From Scatophagus argus (Eukaryota; Chordata; Actinopteri; Scatophagidae): 64,000 nucleotides of DNA. Under the pieces are notes generated by a model. That model saw nothing but the letters and a program-made list of their open reading frames with translations. It was not told where the DNA came from and searched no databases. Every line of letters starts with the position of its first letter. The first letter of the stretch is position 1. The position numbers and the translations under genes were made by a program. Location: contig NC_058512.1 of NCBI RefSeq assembly GCF_020382885.2, positions 13,170,802 to 13,234,801 of the forward strand, read 5' to 3'. Below, piece after piece: positions 1 to 27,771 of the stretch.

Positions 1-1484
1 GCGATATTCAGGGATTAAAAAGCAAATCAAGAAGACACAGTAGGGATTTTGGTTTAGCTGCACACGGATGGGTATCGAGGATCGCTCTGGTTTCGTGTGG
101 GGGAGGAGAGATGGAGGAATGCCAAATTTTCCAGTGATGGATTTGGGACACAAGCACCCCAACCCCCTCCATCCACTGTATACAGCTTTCCCTCCCCTCC
201 TCCTGCATGACCCTCGAGGCTACATATGCATGCACAGACATCCAGACACAGCGCACATGTGTAGACACACACATACGCACTGATGCATGTGTGCATGCGT
301 TAACACACACACAGACACACACATGCAGGAAGTTTGGAGGGCAGGCCAGGCATTGAGCGTGCTCAAACCCCTTGACTCAACAGATCCGTAAAACTAAACA
401 CCCGCAGGCAGACACACATATATAAACCACAGACACACACAGACTCCCCTCCCCCAGACTATCCAGCTGCCCATACCGAACCCCTCCAGCCAATTCTGGC
501 TGTCCTACAGAGAGCTGTGATGGGAAAGAGTTGGACATGACCCTAAGTGTGTATTTTTTGTATGTTGTTGATGTGTTCTCGCACTTTGGCTTTTTTGTCT
601 TCAGGAGTGGAAAAATGAGTAAAACTCTTCTAAAACATTTTGTTGGCTCTTAGTTTTACAAATGCAGTAAAGTAGGTGAATGTATTTTTAAAAAAAGAGT
701 TTAAAAATCTTGCCTTTATGTATGTTCTGTCAGTGTTGTATATGAGCTTGTGTGTGTTTGAGTATGGGATCATGCTGAAGATAATTGCTCCTGTTTAATC
801 TGGGTTATTTTCAGCTTTTTCTTCTTCTGCGTAGCCTATAAGTAAAAGAGAAACTCGAGTTGCACTTATATCTAAGTGTGATCCTGTTATTTGTTCACCA
901 CAGTTTGCTTTGCTGTGTCTGGTCTATGTTGTGATGTCTTTATTACAAACTGTGTTCTTTCTTCTCTCTAAGTGTAGATGACACTCCTTCCTCTGTAGGA
1001 TTAGATAGAGTAGAACAGTCGATGAAACATAAATTCATACAGTAATTTCTACTACTAAAATTTATGTAAACACATGATGTACAGTTATAGCTAAATGATG
1101 CTACTGTATCATAGACAAGCCTGAAACTGAACAACAGATGCAGTTTTTCTCTTTTTTTTTTTTTTTTTTATGTGATATTATATATAAACAATTATAGATA
1201 GGATGCTATTTGTCAGAACTGTGTTATTGCTGAAAATACTGCTAATTGCCATCCAACTGTTAGGCATAGTTGATTAATTAAAAGTCCTTTTCCATGATGA
1301 GTTCCTATTGTTTTGTTTGTGCCCTTATACATCATCAGTAAGTGTCAATTATGCAAGTGTATGGCTTTCTGCGATTCAAAAAAAAAAAAAAAAAAAAAAA
1401 CACTAGTCATTGCTCTCATTTGTGCACATAACCAAACAGTGGCATGGCACTGAATCCGAGGTGTTTTTCTCTCCTCCCTCTCAG
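1..1484 (+). other. Intronic sequence upstream of first visible epha5 exon
   Basis: No coding exon is recognisable here. The first exon downstream starts in phase with one base completing a codon, so this stretch should be intron. The Eph transmembrane exon is not present. The stretch is AT-rich with CA-rich patches near 240-340 and 410-440, a T18 run at 1152-1169 and an A23 run at 1378-1400 just before the next exon. Confidence 0.7.
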
Positions 1485-15370
<13,886 letters not shown>

Positions 15371-16499
15371 TGCATATGTACAGGCACGTGCACACATACA
15401 CACACACACATACATACACACACACACATAATATACACACTACATATGGACCTATGTGTGACGAAAAGACTCAAATTTGCTGTTGGACCTAGAGCGGCTT
15501 AGCACTTTCTACAGACAAGGAAACCTTGGGTTTATGGATCTAAACTGGAGGATCCACATTTTTGTGGTTCTTGAGTGTGGCGTTTGGTTGTGGTGTCATT
15601 GAGGAGATTTGACACTGCAGCACTAAAACCAAACTGAACTGAACTGAGTGGCGCTACATGAAGGGAAGATCTTGGTAAGCTAAATTGAACTGGAATCAAG
15701 TGAAGACTTTTCATTCTAATTATTCGGTTTGTGTGAATCTTGGGGATTCTGATATCTTTGTGCACTGTTTGGATTCTCTCAGATCAAATATGAAACCACA
15801 AGTATGTCTCTGAGAGCAAACCGGCACTTTTGGCTGTATCACAGATATGACAGCTTCATGCAGTGGGATCAAAGTGAACTTTTTTAGAATGTCTCAGGTG
15901 ATCTGAACCCAGTGGATCCGAACAGTAATGACTCTTTTCTCTGGAATTACAGTTCCATTACAAGTAATTAAATTTTTTCTCAGGCAGGACAAACATGTAA
16001 TAATGGACCAAGAGCAAAATCGTAGTTTTAGTCTTTGCTTTGACATGCTGATGTGCTTTGGATTTATTAGTTTAATTGTTGGCCTTTTGGCAGGTCTTCA
16101 TGCAGCACGAATGCAGTTGCAATCCAGCTGTACAGCTCACAGAGGGCGTACTCGTATTCAACATCATATATGTCATTATCTTCCAAAGCACATGTTGCAA
16201 CATTCTTTGTTAAAAACATTTAAATTTAAAATACAGTGCAATTAGTGACTAGATGTGTTTGGATCTTTTTGAACCTATAAAAGTATGAAAAGATGAAAGG
16301 CTTAAGGTGTTCGGATACTCTCTATATCTGTTATTCTGGCTGAATGTATAGCACTACACAATGCTCAGTTGCAGCATCAACCTGTTATGTTTATGCTGTC
16401 AAATAGGGATAGAATGTGGCAATAGAACCATTCTTGTCCTTCATACCAGCTTCCAAATGACGCCGCAGATTGTGTAAGAGATTCAGCTTTCTGTCATCT

Positions 16500-17070
16500 T
16501 TGCTCTCAAAATCTGTAGCAATCTTCACTGAGATCTTGATGGTTTCATACAGAATTCATTCAATCAACTCCTAGACCATGAAGATTTAAAATGAAAGTTG
16601 TTTCAAACACTGGACACGTTTCTTTCAGTGGAACTTTCACTCAGGTTCCTGGTAGCCTTTGTGCAGGTTCTTGCGTCATCAAGACGCACTTCACTTGTAA
16701 CCTAACAGAAATATTTACTGAGATTCTACTGGAACCTTTGCTCAGACACTAATGGATCCCTCACCTAGATTCTGATGAACCTTCATGCCGGTTATACGTC
16801 AGACATTCAAATGGGACAGACACAAAAGGCACTTCCAGAAGAACTGAACTGGATCCATCCAATTTTCATTTCATTCTTGTAAATTCATGGAAAGTTCAGT
16901 CAATCCTGATCAGACGTTCATGAAGGGATTACCCAGATTCTATCGGGACTGTTTACTGATATTACAATGGAATCCTTTGCTCAGATTCTAATAGAATCTC
17001 TCGTAGGATCCCAATGCAGCCTTCACCCAAGAGTGCACTCAGAATTTCAAGGAGCCTTTACTTAGAACCA
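16500..17070. repeat. Degenerate minisatellite, period about 22-27 bases
   Basis: A diverged unit near ctcagattctaatggaacct recurs, for example at about 16715 (actgagattctactggaacc), 16740, 16763, 16932, 16955, 16978 and 17000. Unit spacing is mostly 22-26 bases. Copies match at about 60-80 percent by eye, so this looks like an old tandem array. Confidence 0.55.
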
Positions 17071-20000
17071 ACAACCTTCAGGTACCGCAGAAAACCCTCA
17101 GCAATCTATTCAGTTCACTGGAGTCTCTTTCCACCATGTCTGCCACACCACAATAAACCTCACTCATACAGGACTGCTGAAAATACGGAGGCAATATTGA
17201 TCAACTTGATAATCATTTATTTATTTATACTAAAAAATGAGGAAAAATGATGTACACAGTTTGTGTTTCATCGTAATACTCTATGGGACTACTGAGCAGC
17301 TCTGCCTTCATGTCTTTCGTGTATATAATGTATTATATATTTAAAGCAGGGAGCATTGTTCTTCTGTCTACCATCATGTGGACAAGTTGGTATTGATCAA
17401 GCATCTCAGAGTAGTACACATTAGTAAATAGTGACAAATATTCTAAATCAGAATTCCTGCTACGCAGACCTGGACCATTGTCAGTTGGGGGCAACCAGCA
17501 CATCTGTCCCCATATAAAGGCACCCAGACGTATGCAGATTGATCAAATATTTATGTTACATTGTCAGTGATTGTGTTTCATTTCAACTTTTGATGCAAGA
17601 ACTAGAAATATTTTCAGTGGCCCTAAATGAGACAGCAAATACTCCGTTGTAATGAAATTTGAAAAGGGTGCGCAGGGATTGATTTATGAAATTCTGATAT
17701 GGTTTAAAGGTATAAAATGATGTCAGTGATCAAGCCCTTGCTTTACTTCTCTTTGGTATGTTGTACATTGCTGCTCAGTGCTACTCAGTAAAGCTTGACC
17801 CTTTTCACCATCCTGTTCACCTAAGCAGGAATGGAGTTCTGACCATATATATATATCCTCTTTGCAGATGACATGCTCATATTTTTTCTTGGTTATACAC
17901 GGTTATACTGCTAGTGCTGTGACGTAAGGGTGGGAACAAAATGAGATTGTAAAGCTAGTTTTATAAGAGGTGGTATCTGTATGGAAATCATAGAAAAGCA
18001 CATAAGAAGAATGTAAGGTTTTAAAGGGGTATATCACATATTTAGAAAGCATTTTGATTTTAAACACTCAGACCTCCCTCTGAGCTCAAGGGGAGTCAAA
18101 GAAAAGGGTCTCATCAGTGGTAGAAAACCAACTCACTTGTGACATTCAGGTTTTTCCACCTGCTGTCAAGATTATACTTAGATGGTATATATAAAAAAAT
18201 GTGAGTTATTGTACATGCATATGTGATTTTTAAAATCAAAATGTCATACTGGAGTGAAAGTTTGCTTGAAAGATAAACATCTGCATCGTCTCTTTAGTCT
18301 ACGTTTCCAGCTTTGGAGGTTTGGATCCAACTTGTACATTAATATACTATATTGTGGTTTTAATGGTGGTGAACGGTAGCCATTTAGCAGCATTAAGTGT
18401 TTGGCTTGTACTGTTTTTATCCACTGCATACTTATTTTTAGTTAAAGATCTATTATTCTCAAAAATGCAGCCATCTCTATGGCAGTAAAACATATACTTT
18501 ATGTAGACTATTGTGACTATGCAGATGTTTAATTTAGCGGGGGAATGCATCAATAGTGTGGTGCACCTTTTATATTAGATAACATAAGGCATGTGGAGTG
18601 AAAGTAATTGTGCTGGGTGCCTTTAATTTACCACCCAGCATGTATTCAATTAAAGCTTCTTCAGTCATATAAATACCTTAGGTTTTTGAGGAAGCTTCAC
18701 AGTGTTTTGATCCTACCCAAATTTCCTGGTATTGGCTTTTTACAACCACCCTTTTCCAACTTGATTTTGAACTTAAAACCTATGCCTGGGGCATGAACAG
18801 TTGGTGAATAGTACACCCTAATAAGTGCCTCTCATCTTTCAAGCACCATTATTTCCTCCCCCACCAAAATACTATGCCCCAATTGTGCCCCAACTTTCTA
18901 TGAACTTACTTTTTGCCATCAATATCTACAGGCAATAAGAAGAATGTCAGACAATGTGTATGTTGGAACTAATTTAATTTGCACTTTATGAGAAATATGT
19001 TTTCCTATTGTTTGACTAAAAATGTCTGTAGGTGACTGACTTTTTGGTCTCAGTTCTTCTCAATTATTTACTATATAATTAATTATTGTGTTTCCTTATA
19101 CTGATTTTATCACTACATATTTTCAATGCTTCCAATGGTGTTAAATTTGAGAGTTAAGCACAATGCATTGGTAATATTTTTAAAACAAATCAAAGCTGTT
19201 TATCTGTTGAAAACTTAAGCATCATTGATGTAGAGCACCATTTTCTTGTATAAGGCACAACAGTACACCTTCAGAACGTAAGCACAGGGTTTGACAGAAA
19301 TCTTTAAGGACAGTGAGAAGATTATATGATTTTGTACAAAGGTCAAAAGCACTAGCCATTGATGTCAATAAACTTCAGCCAGAAATTTTGGCTAAGTGTT
19401 TGTGACACTTCAGCATAACCACTGCTAATTACAAAAGTGTGAAAACTGATATTGATCTGAGGTCATTGCAGACAACTATGAATATACAGTTTAGTTGATA
19501 CATGTTGCCGTGTGAAATATCTTCATTAATTCAAATGAATTATTGTCAGTTCTTCTGAAATGGCGTGATTTTATCCTGACCGTCTTTTATTAAGCAGTTC
19601 TCATTTATCAGGATGAAACAAAGCACAGCAAACCAGCAGAGACTAAATTTATTGATATGTTGTTACTCTACAGTGAATGTCAGCTGGGACTCCATCAGGC
19701 ATGCAGTGAAGTGTTTATGCAGGAGCTAATTTTTCAGTGTCAAATCATGTTACATAATACATTTCATGTAACTGCAGAATCAACAACTTTGGCATTCAAA
19801 ATTGACTTTCAGAAGAGGGCAATTTAATTTCTTCACATCAGTATATCATAGACATTGGGGATTGCTGGAATTACTCTGTAATAAAAGCACTGCATAAAAA
19901 GTCAGACTGAAGGTTTGACTTCTAGCAAATGTACAAAAGCAATACCTGATATTAATAGCAAAAAAAAAAAACATATTTACATACACAAATGTGTGAGGAT

Positions 20001-20886
20001 ATAACAACCATAAGAGGTTACACTGACATCTTAATGGTTTTAAGACGCTTCATAATGATGAAAAGTGTTGGTGTATATGAAAACCGCAGATATAAAGCAG
20101 AGAGGTGGGCGGGGCTGTGTCTGGGCCATGGTCCTGGCAGTAAAATTCTTTGTTTCCCTCTATAGTATTAATATTTTGACAAGCTCAAGTTCAAGCATTG
20201 CCAATACTAAGGTGGTATGAACTTTCTTTTGGCTGAATCATAGGCACAGACACAGGATGTTTGAAATAAGCCTGAACTGATTTCCCATCTCTAGCTGACA
20301 TCTTTGTATCAACAGCCAGTGAGGAAGTGGGTATTGTAGTATTTTGTGCCACTGACAAACCAGACTGTGGGAAGATGCTTTCTCTAAAGCAACTGTGCAT
20401 TGAAATATTTATAATTGACATAAGAGTACTGAAGACTCCAATGTTTATGTGTTGAGTGACATTGAGATTTTGCTAAAAGTACCCTTTCAAATGCAAATTT
20501 TCTGTAAGAAAAATACTTCTGTTACCAATTGCCCCGCCCACTTTATAACTGTATAGTTAACTTCTCAGGAAGAGGAAAATAGGAGATATACTTATTTGGG
20601 TCATGACAAATTTGGCGTTAGGGGAAAATGTGCAACTTTCACTTAGAATGTCAGCATACAAAAGCAGGTATGTGATAATTTGGCATTTCCCAGGTTAAAA
20701 ACAATGATCTTGTTATCGGTAACTCACACATAAAGTTTTAAACAACTGAATAACTGTTTTGTGATTCTTTGAAAGCACAGTAAAAATACTTTGCTATTGA
20801 TGTGCTATTGGTTTGTCTTTGAGACTGTCATGTATTATGTTTGTGTTGATGTTTTTGTAGTGTGTTCTCAAATTCTATATTTTTGC

Positions 20887-20892
20887 AATAAA
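20887..20892 (+). promoter_or_regulatory. Candidate poly(A) signal AATAAA for epha5
   Basis: AATAAA followed by a T/A-rich segment and then a TG-rich stretch (tttcattgtctgctttgctg at about 20921), the usual arrangement of a vertebrate polyadenylation site. Which signal is used cannot be told from sequence alone. Confidence 0.4.
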
Positions 20893-22330
20893 ACATTTTT
20901 AAAAATCTCCTCAAGTAGCTTTCATTGTCTGCTTTGCTGTACATCGCCATCATTACCAGTCCTTAGGATGACCAAACATTAAAAATATGTCCTCTCATGG
21001 TCTACTTGTACCTTTTGAGTAAAAGTATTTACTACAGCACATGCCATTTTTAGCCATGCACACGAACAGCTGGCGTAAGGGACAACTCAGTCCAGGCTGT
21101 TGTATCTCAACAGCTGTGAGATAGGTTGAATTTGTTTCAGACATTCCTCCCATGATGCTTTGTGGCAATTTTGGTGACCCCTTACATTAGCATAGTACAG
21201 CACCAATTTCAGTTAGTTATTAAATGTTTATGGATGCGGCTGTGTCGCTATTGGAAGCGATTGCTTTTCAGCATCACCAGTTAATAGGCCAACCTACAGC
21301 TTATGAACTTTATTGTAATGTACTTTGTTTGGATTTGTGAGCTGTTTTTTGTGTGTTTGTATCCCGTTAGTTTCTATGAGCTGCTGCATTAAATCCAAAC
21401 AATGAAAGTGCTCAAAGATGTTTCCCAGTAAAGCAATTAGACGTGGTTCATTGGTAGAGATACAGACTGTAAGGGTAACAAAGCAGTCAGTTAGCAGTTC
21501 TTCTCTTTGTCTTGATGGAGACTGGGAGGAAAGGAGGAGAGGAGAGGAGGAACAGATGGAGACCAATGGTCAATAAGGCCACCTCAGGTGACATGGTCGT
21601 CATATATTTGTGAAGCTGTTTGGTGAAAGTTATTGATGATGATGCTTTGTGACTGACAACAGAATCCAGTAGCAGACAGTTCATCACTGGGTTATAGTGA
21701 TAATGAGCTGTGAGGTGCTGTAAAATGCATGATGTTTTAAAGCCTGATGATGCAAGACCTTGCAATGGTGTGTCTGTCAGATGCGTTAGCTGCTGATGTC
21801 AGCAGCTCATGTTATTGTGTGATCCCTCTTTAACAAACGAGCCAAATGTGAACGCCTTGCTTACAATTAGCGTATTAAACAAGACAGGTACATCTGATTT
21901 TATGCAAGAAATCGTATACAGAATGTGGGGAGTGCTCATTATGGAGGATTTCCTCTTTAAATCCTTCTGACAGGTTTTACAATGGAAAATGATTTCCTTA
22001 ATCTCTTTTGCAATACATAAAAATATCCCTAATTTACACGTCTTTTCATGATTTCTGAAACAACCTTGAATTGTGTGAAGGTGACGCTCAGTTCTTACAG
22101 CTCTACAGTAGTTTATATGTAAATATCAGCTCCAAATGGCTGTGTGTGTGTGTTATGATATCAAATCAAACCTAGCTGATCTCTGGGGGAATGCATTGCC
22201 TGTACGGCTCAAGGTGATTACTACACACACACGCACATAAAGTGTATGAAGGTGAAATTAGCCATCACACCATCAGCGTGGCTATTACCAAAACCACTGT
22301 ATCAGCGGCTTGAAGAAAAGAGCTGTAGGC

Positions 22331-22332
<2 letters not shown>

Positions 22333-22361
<29 letters not shown>
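22333..22361. repeat. (GT)n microsatellite
   Basis: Uninterrupted TG/GT run of about 14 units. Confidence 0.95.
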
Positions 22362-24065
22362 TGGGAGATTGCACTGGAGCTGTATTCCCAATGGTGCTGA
22401 CTGGAATTGTTCTTGGATGGATGGACAGGGTTCTCGTTTTGGGCAAGCCCGGCTGTCCCTTTATATGTATGCATACCTGCATACCTGCCTGCCTGTTTGT
22501 CTGCCTGTTCATCTGCCTCTGTCTGTTTTGACCAGCTCCATGAGCCTGACTACAGGCCTGTACATCATCATATCTGCATGGCATTTCAATTTGTGACTAT
22601 TGGGTCTTTCTGTCTGGTTTTCTATTTTCCTTTACATCTCTGTCCCAGTCTGCCACTTTTAACTGTCTGGGTGTCTATTAGACCTTCACAGTGTCAGTGT
22701 AAAGTCAGATACCCCAGGGCACGATAAAGTAATTTTCTATTGAAGAGGTGTCAGTGGTCGAGGCGTCCCAAGGGTCATTTGAAAATCATTGCCGAGATGC
22801 CTCTTTAATCATTATGAGTGACCTTCAGCAGAACCTTAGCTGTCAGTTTAGACATGATTGTGTTAGGTGTCTGTGAATCAGTTGGTTTTTTGTGTTGCTC
22901 TGGTCTGTGTTTGTACTGTACGTGCATCTACATCCACACCTGTTTTTGCTATTGTCATTAGATATAAATTTTTATATCAATAATTTGTGTGTTGTGAGGA
23001 AAAAGGTTATCATGAGAGTCTGCAGGAAAGAGGTGTGCTTCATAGTTAAAAGCTGATGCTGGTGCAGACTTTATAGTGGGCAGGGTGTTTGAAATGGCAG
23101 TCATGTTTTGAAGCAGACCTGACCTACCCTTTTAAAAATGCAGAAACTTGCAGGGAAATTATAAGCTTTGTGGGGTTATGGTCACTTCGGATTGGATTGG
23201 ATTTGGTTTTTCTAGCCAGGAATCACTCTCTTAGCTGAAGTAGTAATTGCCTATGTGTGCATCTATTAGTGTGACCATGATTGCTTTTTGAGTAGATTAC
23301 TATAAAAACGCCCATTAAAACAATTCATTTGCATTAAATTCTCAATTACAGTATATCTGAAAAGCAAAATTTGAATAATTCTATTTTTAAAGTGTACCTT
23401 TTATGTGCACTGACTAAAACTAAAACTCAAAATCAAAATCCCAGGATAGATTTATTTATTTTACATAATTGTCTCTTCATCATTGAAATCCCTGGCTGTA
23501 GAGATGGTGTTTACATAGCATGCTCACTGAAGCATATAATCAGTTGAATGAGAAAATGAAATGAGCGTTTCAGTGTGATATTGACTCAGGACTGTCCACA
23601 AACCATCTGTCACCATTGAAAAAGTGTTCTAGCATGGGCTTATTTTAAGAGATGATATTGTTGTTAATATAACTAACGATTTCAACTTGTTAAATTAAGT
23701 AAGAAAATGTATTTTCCCTGCATGTCCAGGTCATGGCCTGCTAGTTGTCAAAATGTAATTTTTTAAAAAAAAATCACTTCTCATGCAGATGGAAGCTCAA
23801 GGTGCACATGTGCAGATAAAGCTGCTCGCCTCCATGTAGCAACTACCATCAACACCCATTAAACTGTTACAGGGGGTCTGACCCAGACCAAATAAGCTGC
23901 TGGTAAATAGCCTTATCCATTCTGCTACTGATCCGAGAAGCCTGCCATGAGAGGGCTGAGTGATGTCAAGTGGCTGGCAAGGACACACATTTAGACACGT
24001 GCACACTCACACAAAAACCTTGACAGCGGTAGCAGTCTAGCACAGGTCTTTGTGTAGTGTTGGAG

Positions 24066-24068
<3 letters not shown>

Positions 24069-24138
<70 letters not shown>
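24069..24138. repeat. Compound (CA)n-(CT)n microsatellite
   Basis: About 16 CA units at 24069-24101 pass into CT repeats at about 24104-24138 with one T interruption. Confidence 0.95.
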
Positions 24139-27100
24139 ACTCCCTCCCCAGTATCTGTCTCCTTCACACAACAGCAGCCAGTGGGACGTATTTGTCACTT
24201 GCCCAGATGTTTTTCCAAGGTCCTTTATTTGAAGCAGTCAATCATATGAGCAGAAATGTCCCTAATGTGAAGTCCCTTTGGTGCAATGGCTCTGCGTGTC
24301 TGTCTAAGTTTGTATAGGTGCAGCCATGCATGTGTGTGGAAGGTCAGTCAAGGTGACACGAAAGTGCAGTTAACCTGAGACCAGGGAGGTAATATATTTA
24401 TAACAACTACAATACACCACACACATGCAGTTGCTATTTTTCTGGTGTAATGAGTTCTGTCACTCTGGCACACACACAAACACACACACATACACAGAGA
24501 TGTTAACTGGCCGCACATTCTTTGTTACTATTTTCTCAATAAAAATGAAATCAGCATCTTTTCCAATGTAATTTTATTCATGATACTTTTGAATACTGAC
24601 AGAACTACTTCAATGTGAGGTGATGAAATCCAATGCAATGAAAAATATGTCATTAATTATTGCTAATATGTAAAACCTGTCAAATAAACTGGTCATCTTT
24701 TAGTCAGACCAGCGATCAAAAATGTAATATAGGTAATTATATTTCTATTTCATCATCTAGCAGGTCAATTTTATTCCTTATCAGCCAAGAACATAACCCC
24801 TTATGTACTTTTCTTTAAAAGAGGGTTTTCACTACCTTTTACTAGTCCTTCACCTCATTTTTTGGTCCCAATGTGTAGTATGGAAGCAACTCTAAAACAT
24901 ATACAAAAATGAATGATATCTTATTACAAATAAAATGAAAGAATTATCTCCATTTGAACCTGTAATAACTCCCACAGTCTGTTTTACATTTGCAGAGGAT
25001 TGTTAATGCAAATAATAACAATAAACTTTGAGCTGGCGAAACCCGTCATTCAACAAACAAGAAGAAGAAGTTAGAGAGAGCCATGCAGCTGTGACATAAC
25101 CTTCAAGAGCATGAAAGAAAGCGCATCAGGGAACTGCTAAAAAAGAGCAGAGAAAAACCTAAGGATAAAGGTGAAAAGGATTTGCAGAGTTTCATGTCAA
25201 ACCTTGCATAGTATGCGCTGCCACATTTGGAGCTTGTTAGCCCCCTCAGCCTTGCTCCATAATGAAGAGGTGCTGCCTGCCCACTGAGCTGTCTGGTCTG
25301 ATAATTATTTTGACATTACCAACTGAGAACTTGAAGGGAATTATCCTCTACAGCCTCTAGTTGCTATACACCCTCCATAATCAGCCTCACCATGCATATG
25401 TACATGTGTGCATGCCACTGGACTTGATTGGATTTGGAGCACAGTCTCTTTACTTTTTCCTGCATGATTCAGTTTTTGTGGCTGAAGCAGAAGAAGCAGC
25501 ATCGTCAGTGCTGCAGCATGCCTTATTATGGATACAGCCTTTGTTTCAGCTTGTGGAAAGAAGAATGCAATTAAACACCTACAAATAAGTGGGCTCAAGG
25601 CTTCATTACAAGTGTTATTGCTCTTCTGTATATCAGATTCACTGCAACACTACTGCTTCAACTTGCAAAACCACATAACATTGGTTATGAACTTTGTGTT
25701 ATTCCTCACTGTAAGGTTTGAACAGTGTACCTACTAATAGTTCTGACTGTGTTAGAGCAAGTAAAGCAAAGCAACAGTAAGTCCCTGAATGCATCCTGAG
25801 GGAGCGCAGGGCCAGATGTTTCTCACAGTTTGAACAAGTCGCAACACTGGTGAAGTTAAAGTGAAGTTAAAAAGTATATTTTTTTCCTTGTAGAATTGAT
25901 TTTTTGAAGTCGTTCATCTATTGGTCTTTGAAATCCGTATAAACGTGTTTAATTGATTAATTCAATTCATTTTGCTTGACATCGGGTAGCGGAGTGTAAT
26001 TCAGTTAATTTCAGTTCATTATAATCCAATCAGTCCAATATAATTCAGTTAAATCCAAACCAAACTGGCAAATAAACAAATGTCTTGATCTCAGAAAGTG
26101 TCTGTACAGAACATGAGGCTTTCATTTAAAAAAATATGGGTTCAATCAGAAAAGTGTAAGGCGGCAATTCCGTACTTTGTATATGAAAATTCAATTTTCT
26201 AATAATATCACAAAAAGCAGGGCCACCATCTTCTGTAGCACATGATATGAAAATTGGTGTTTTTTCACATATATGTATAAACTGGAGTTAATAGCTGTGA
26301 GAATTCCTTGGTGTCTGTGAGAAACATTCCATTTGTCTTAATATTTACTATGCTCTGCACAGGCACACTAATGACGGCAATGCATCACCTGGATATTGTT
26401 ATTCAATAAAAACTGTGTATGTGATGTGTGTGAGTGTGCTACAGAGTTCTTTCTCAGTCACTCTCCCTGCACATTTGCAAATATCTTGCTCTGTATCACA
26501 CATGCGTAATGCATCATATATGTGTGACGAAGTGGCTCTCATCTCAACACTACCTGCACGGAATTCCATGCAATGAATTTTAATCGTGCAGTATATTCAC
26601 TGGCCCATGCATATTAATTGATAGTGCGCAGAGTGGTGTGACACTCATGAAGCACATGATGCACAGGATGCTGATACTTTTAGCGTTACGTGAGCAGGTT
26701 TGGAGGAACACAGATCTGGTTCATTTCTGCTACCACAGCATTTCAGTGGAGGTAAATGGAATTCTATTTGCGTTATTTTTATTGGATTCACTCTCTACTA
26801 AAGAAATAGCCCGTTTAAAAACTGTAGACTGTGAGTCTGTGGACTTTTCAAATATAAATGAAGCTTCTAAAGCTACAGAACAAGAGATATTGTCTTTTTG
26901 ATTTCACATATTTTTGCCACTATTAGTAACAGTTGATATAGTAACCGTAGTTAACTGTAGTTAACAGTATGTTGATATAGTGGTTAAAAAATACGCTTGG
27001 TGACAAAAACAAACAGCTAATACAAATTTTTTTGCATATGAACATAACTCTCAGCTGCTCAGTCTGACCTTTGCTTCAACAGTAGTGCTCACTATAGTGT

Positions 27101-27745
27101 GTAATAAGTCATTATTAAGTCATGTTTCTAAAATGACTATTGATTTTGTCCCACGGTGAGAGAGGACTACAACAAAATGCACAGATAGAGATATGAGCCG
27201 ATGATGGATCACTCTGCTGTACTTTGATCACTGTGTGCTTTTCCCTTAGTGATTTCCCCCAGAGGTATTTTCTTCTTATTTTGTACTCTCCCTGGCAGAA
27301 AAATCAATGAATGTTTGAATTACTTTGAATGGATGATTTGTCCGAATGGATAAGGACTGAATGAATGATGTATAAGGTTAGGATGAGTATATTTCAGAGT
27401 GCACGATATGCTTGTCTCTGTACTTTGACAGCAGTCTGAAATAGAGCAAAAATAATTAAAAAAATATTAATAATAAATAAATAATATTTCTTAACAAACA
27501 TGATCTCATTTGGCTGATTTTCATCTCATGTTGTATGGCCAATTTTTTTAGTATAACTATACAGGCATGTATAGGCGTGTTCATGAGCGTGTGTGTGTGC
27601 ATGAACCCGTTTAGCTCAGTGTCAGACCTTTGGAAAGTGTATGTCGTAATACATTCAAGTCCATTAATGCCTAGGAATGAAACAGAATCCGAAAGAGGAC
27701 ACACACACGCACACAAGCACAGGCACATGCACGCATATGCCTGTG

Positions 27746-27771
27746 CACACACACACACACACACACACACA
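27746..27771. repeat. (CA)n microsatellite
   Basis: About 13 CA units, preceded by imperfect CA/CG-rich sequence at 27700-27745. Confidence 0.95.

Larger units (their letters stand above)
15371..20912 (+). other. Probable long 3' UTR of epha5
   Basis: From the TGA at 15368-15370 the sequence is AT-rich, with no coding exon, on the transcribed side of epha5. Candidate poly(A) signals occur near 17152 and 19368, and the best one is at 20887-20892. EphA5 mRNAs in other vertebrates have multi-kilobase 3' UTRs, so a UTR of about 5.5 kb is plausible. The end point is inferred. Near the start is a CA-rich stretch (15390-15440). Confidence 0.5.

Noticed and set aside
516-556. Small exon suggested by a ctgtcctacag acceptor and a following gtgtgt
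   Set aside because: Its reading does not match any Eph segment, contains stops in two frames, and the donor is weak.
24050-24317. Open frames encoding TH and SL repeats at CA/CT microsatellites (also near 22300, 27500, 31100 and 33500)
   Set aside because: Simple-sequence translations without start context, splice structure or domains.
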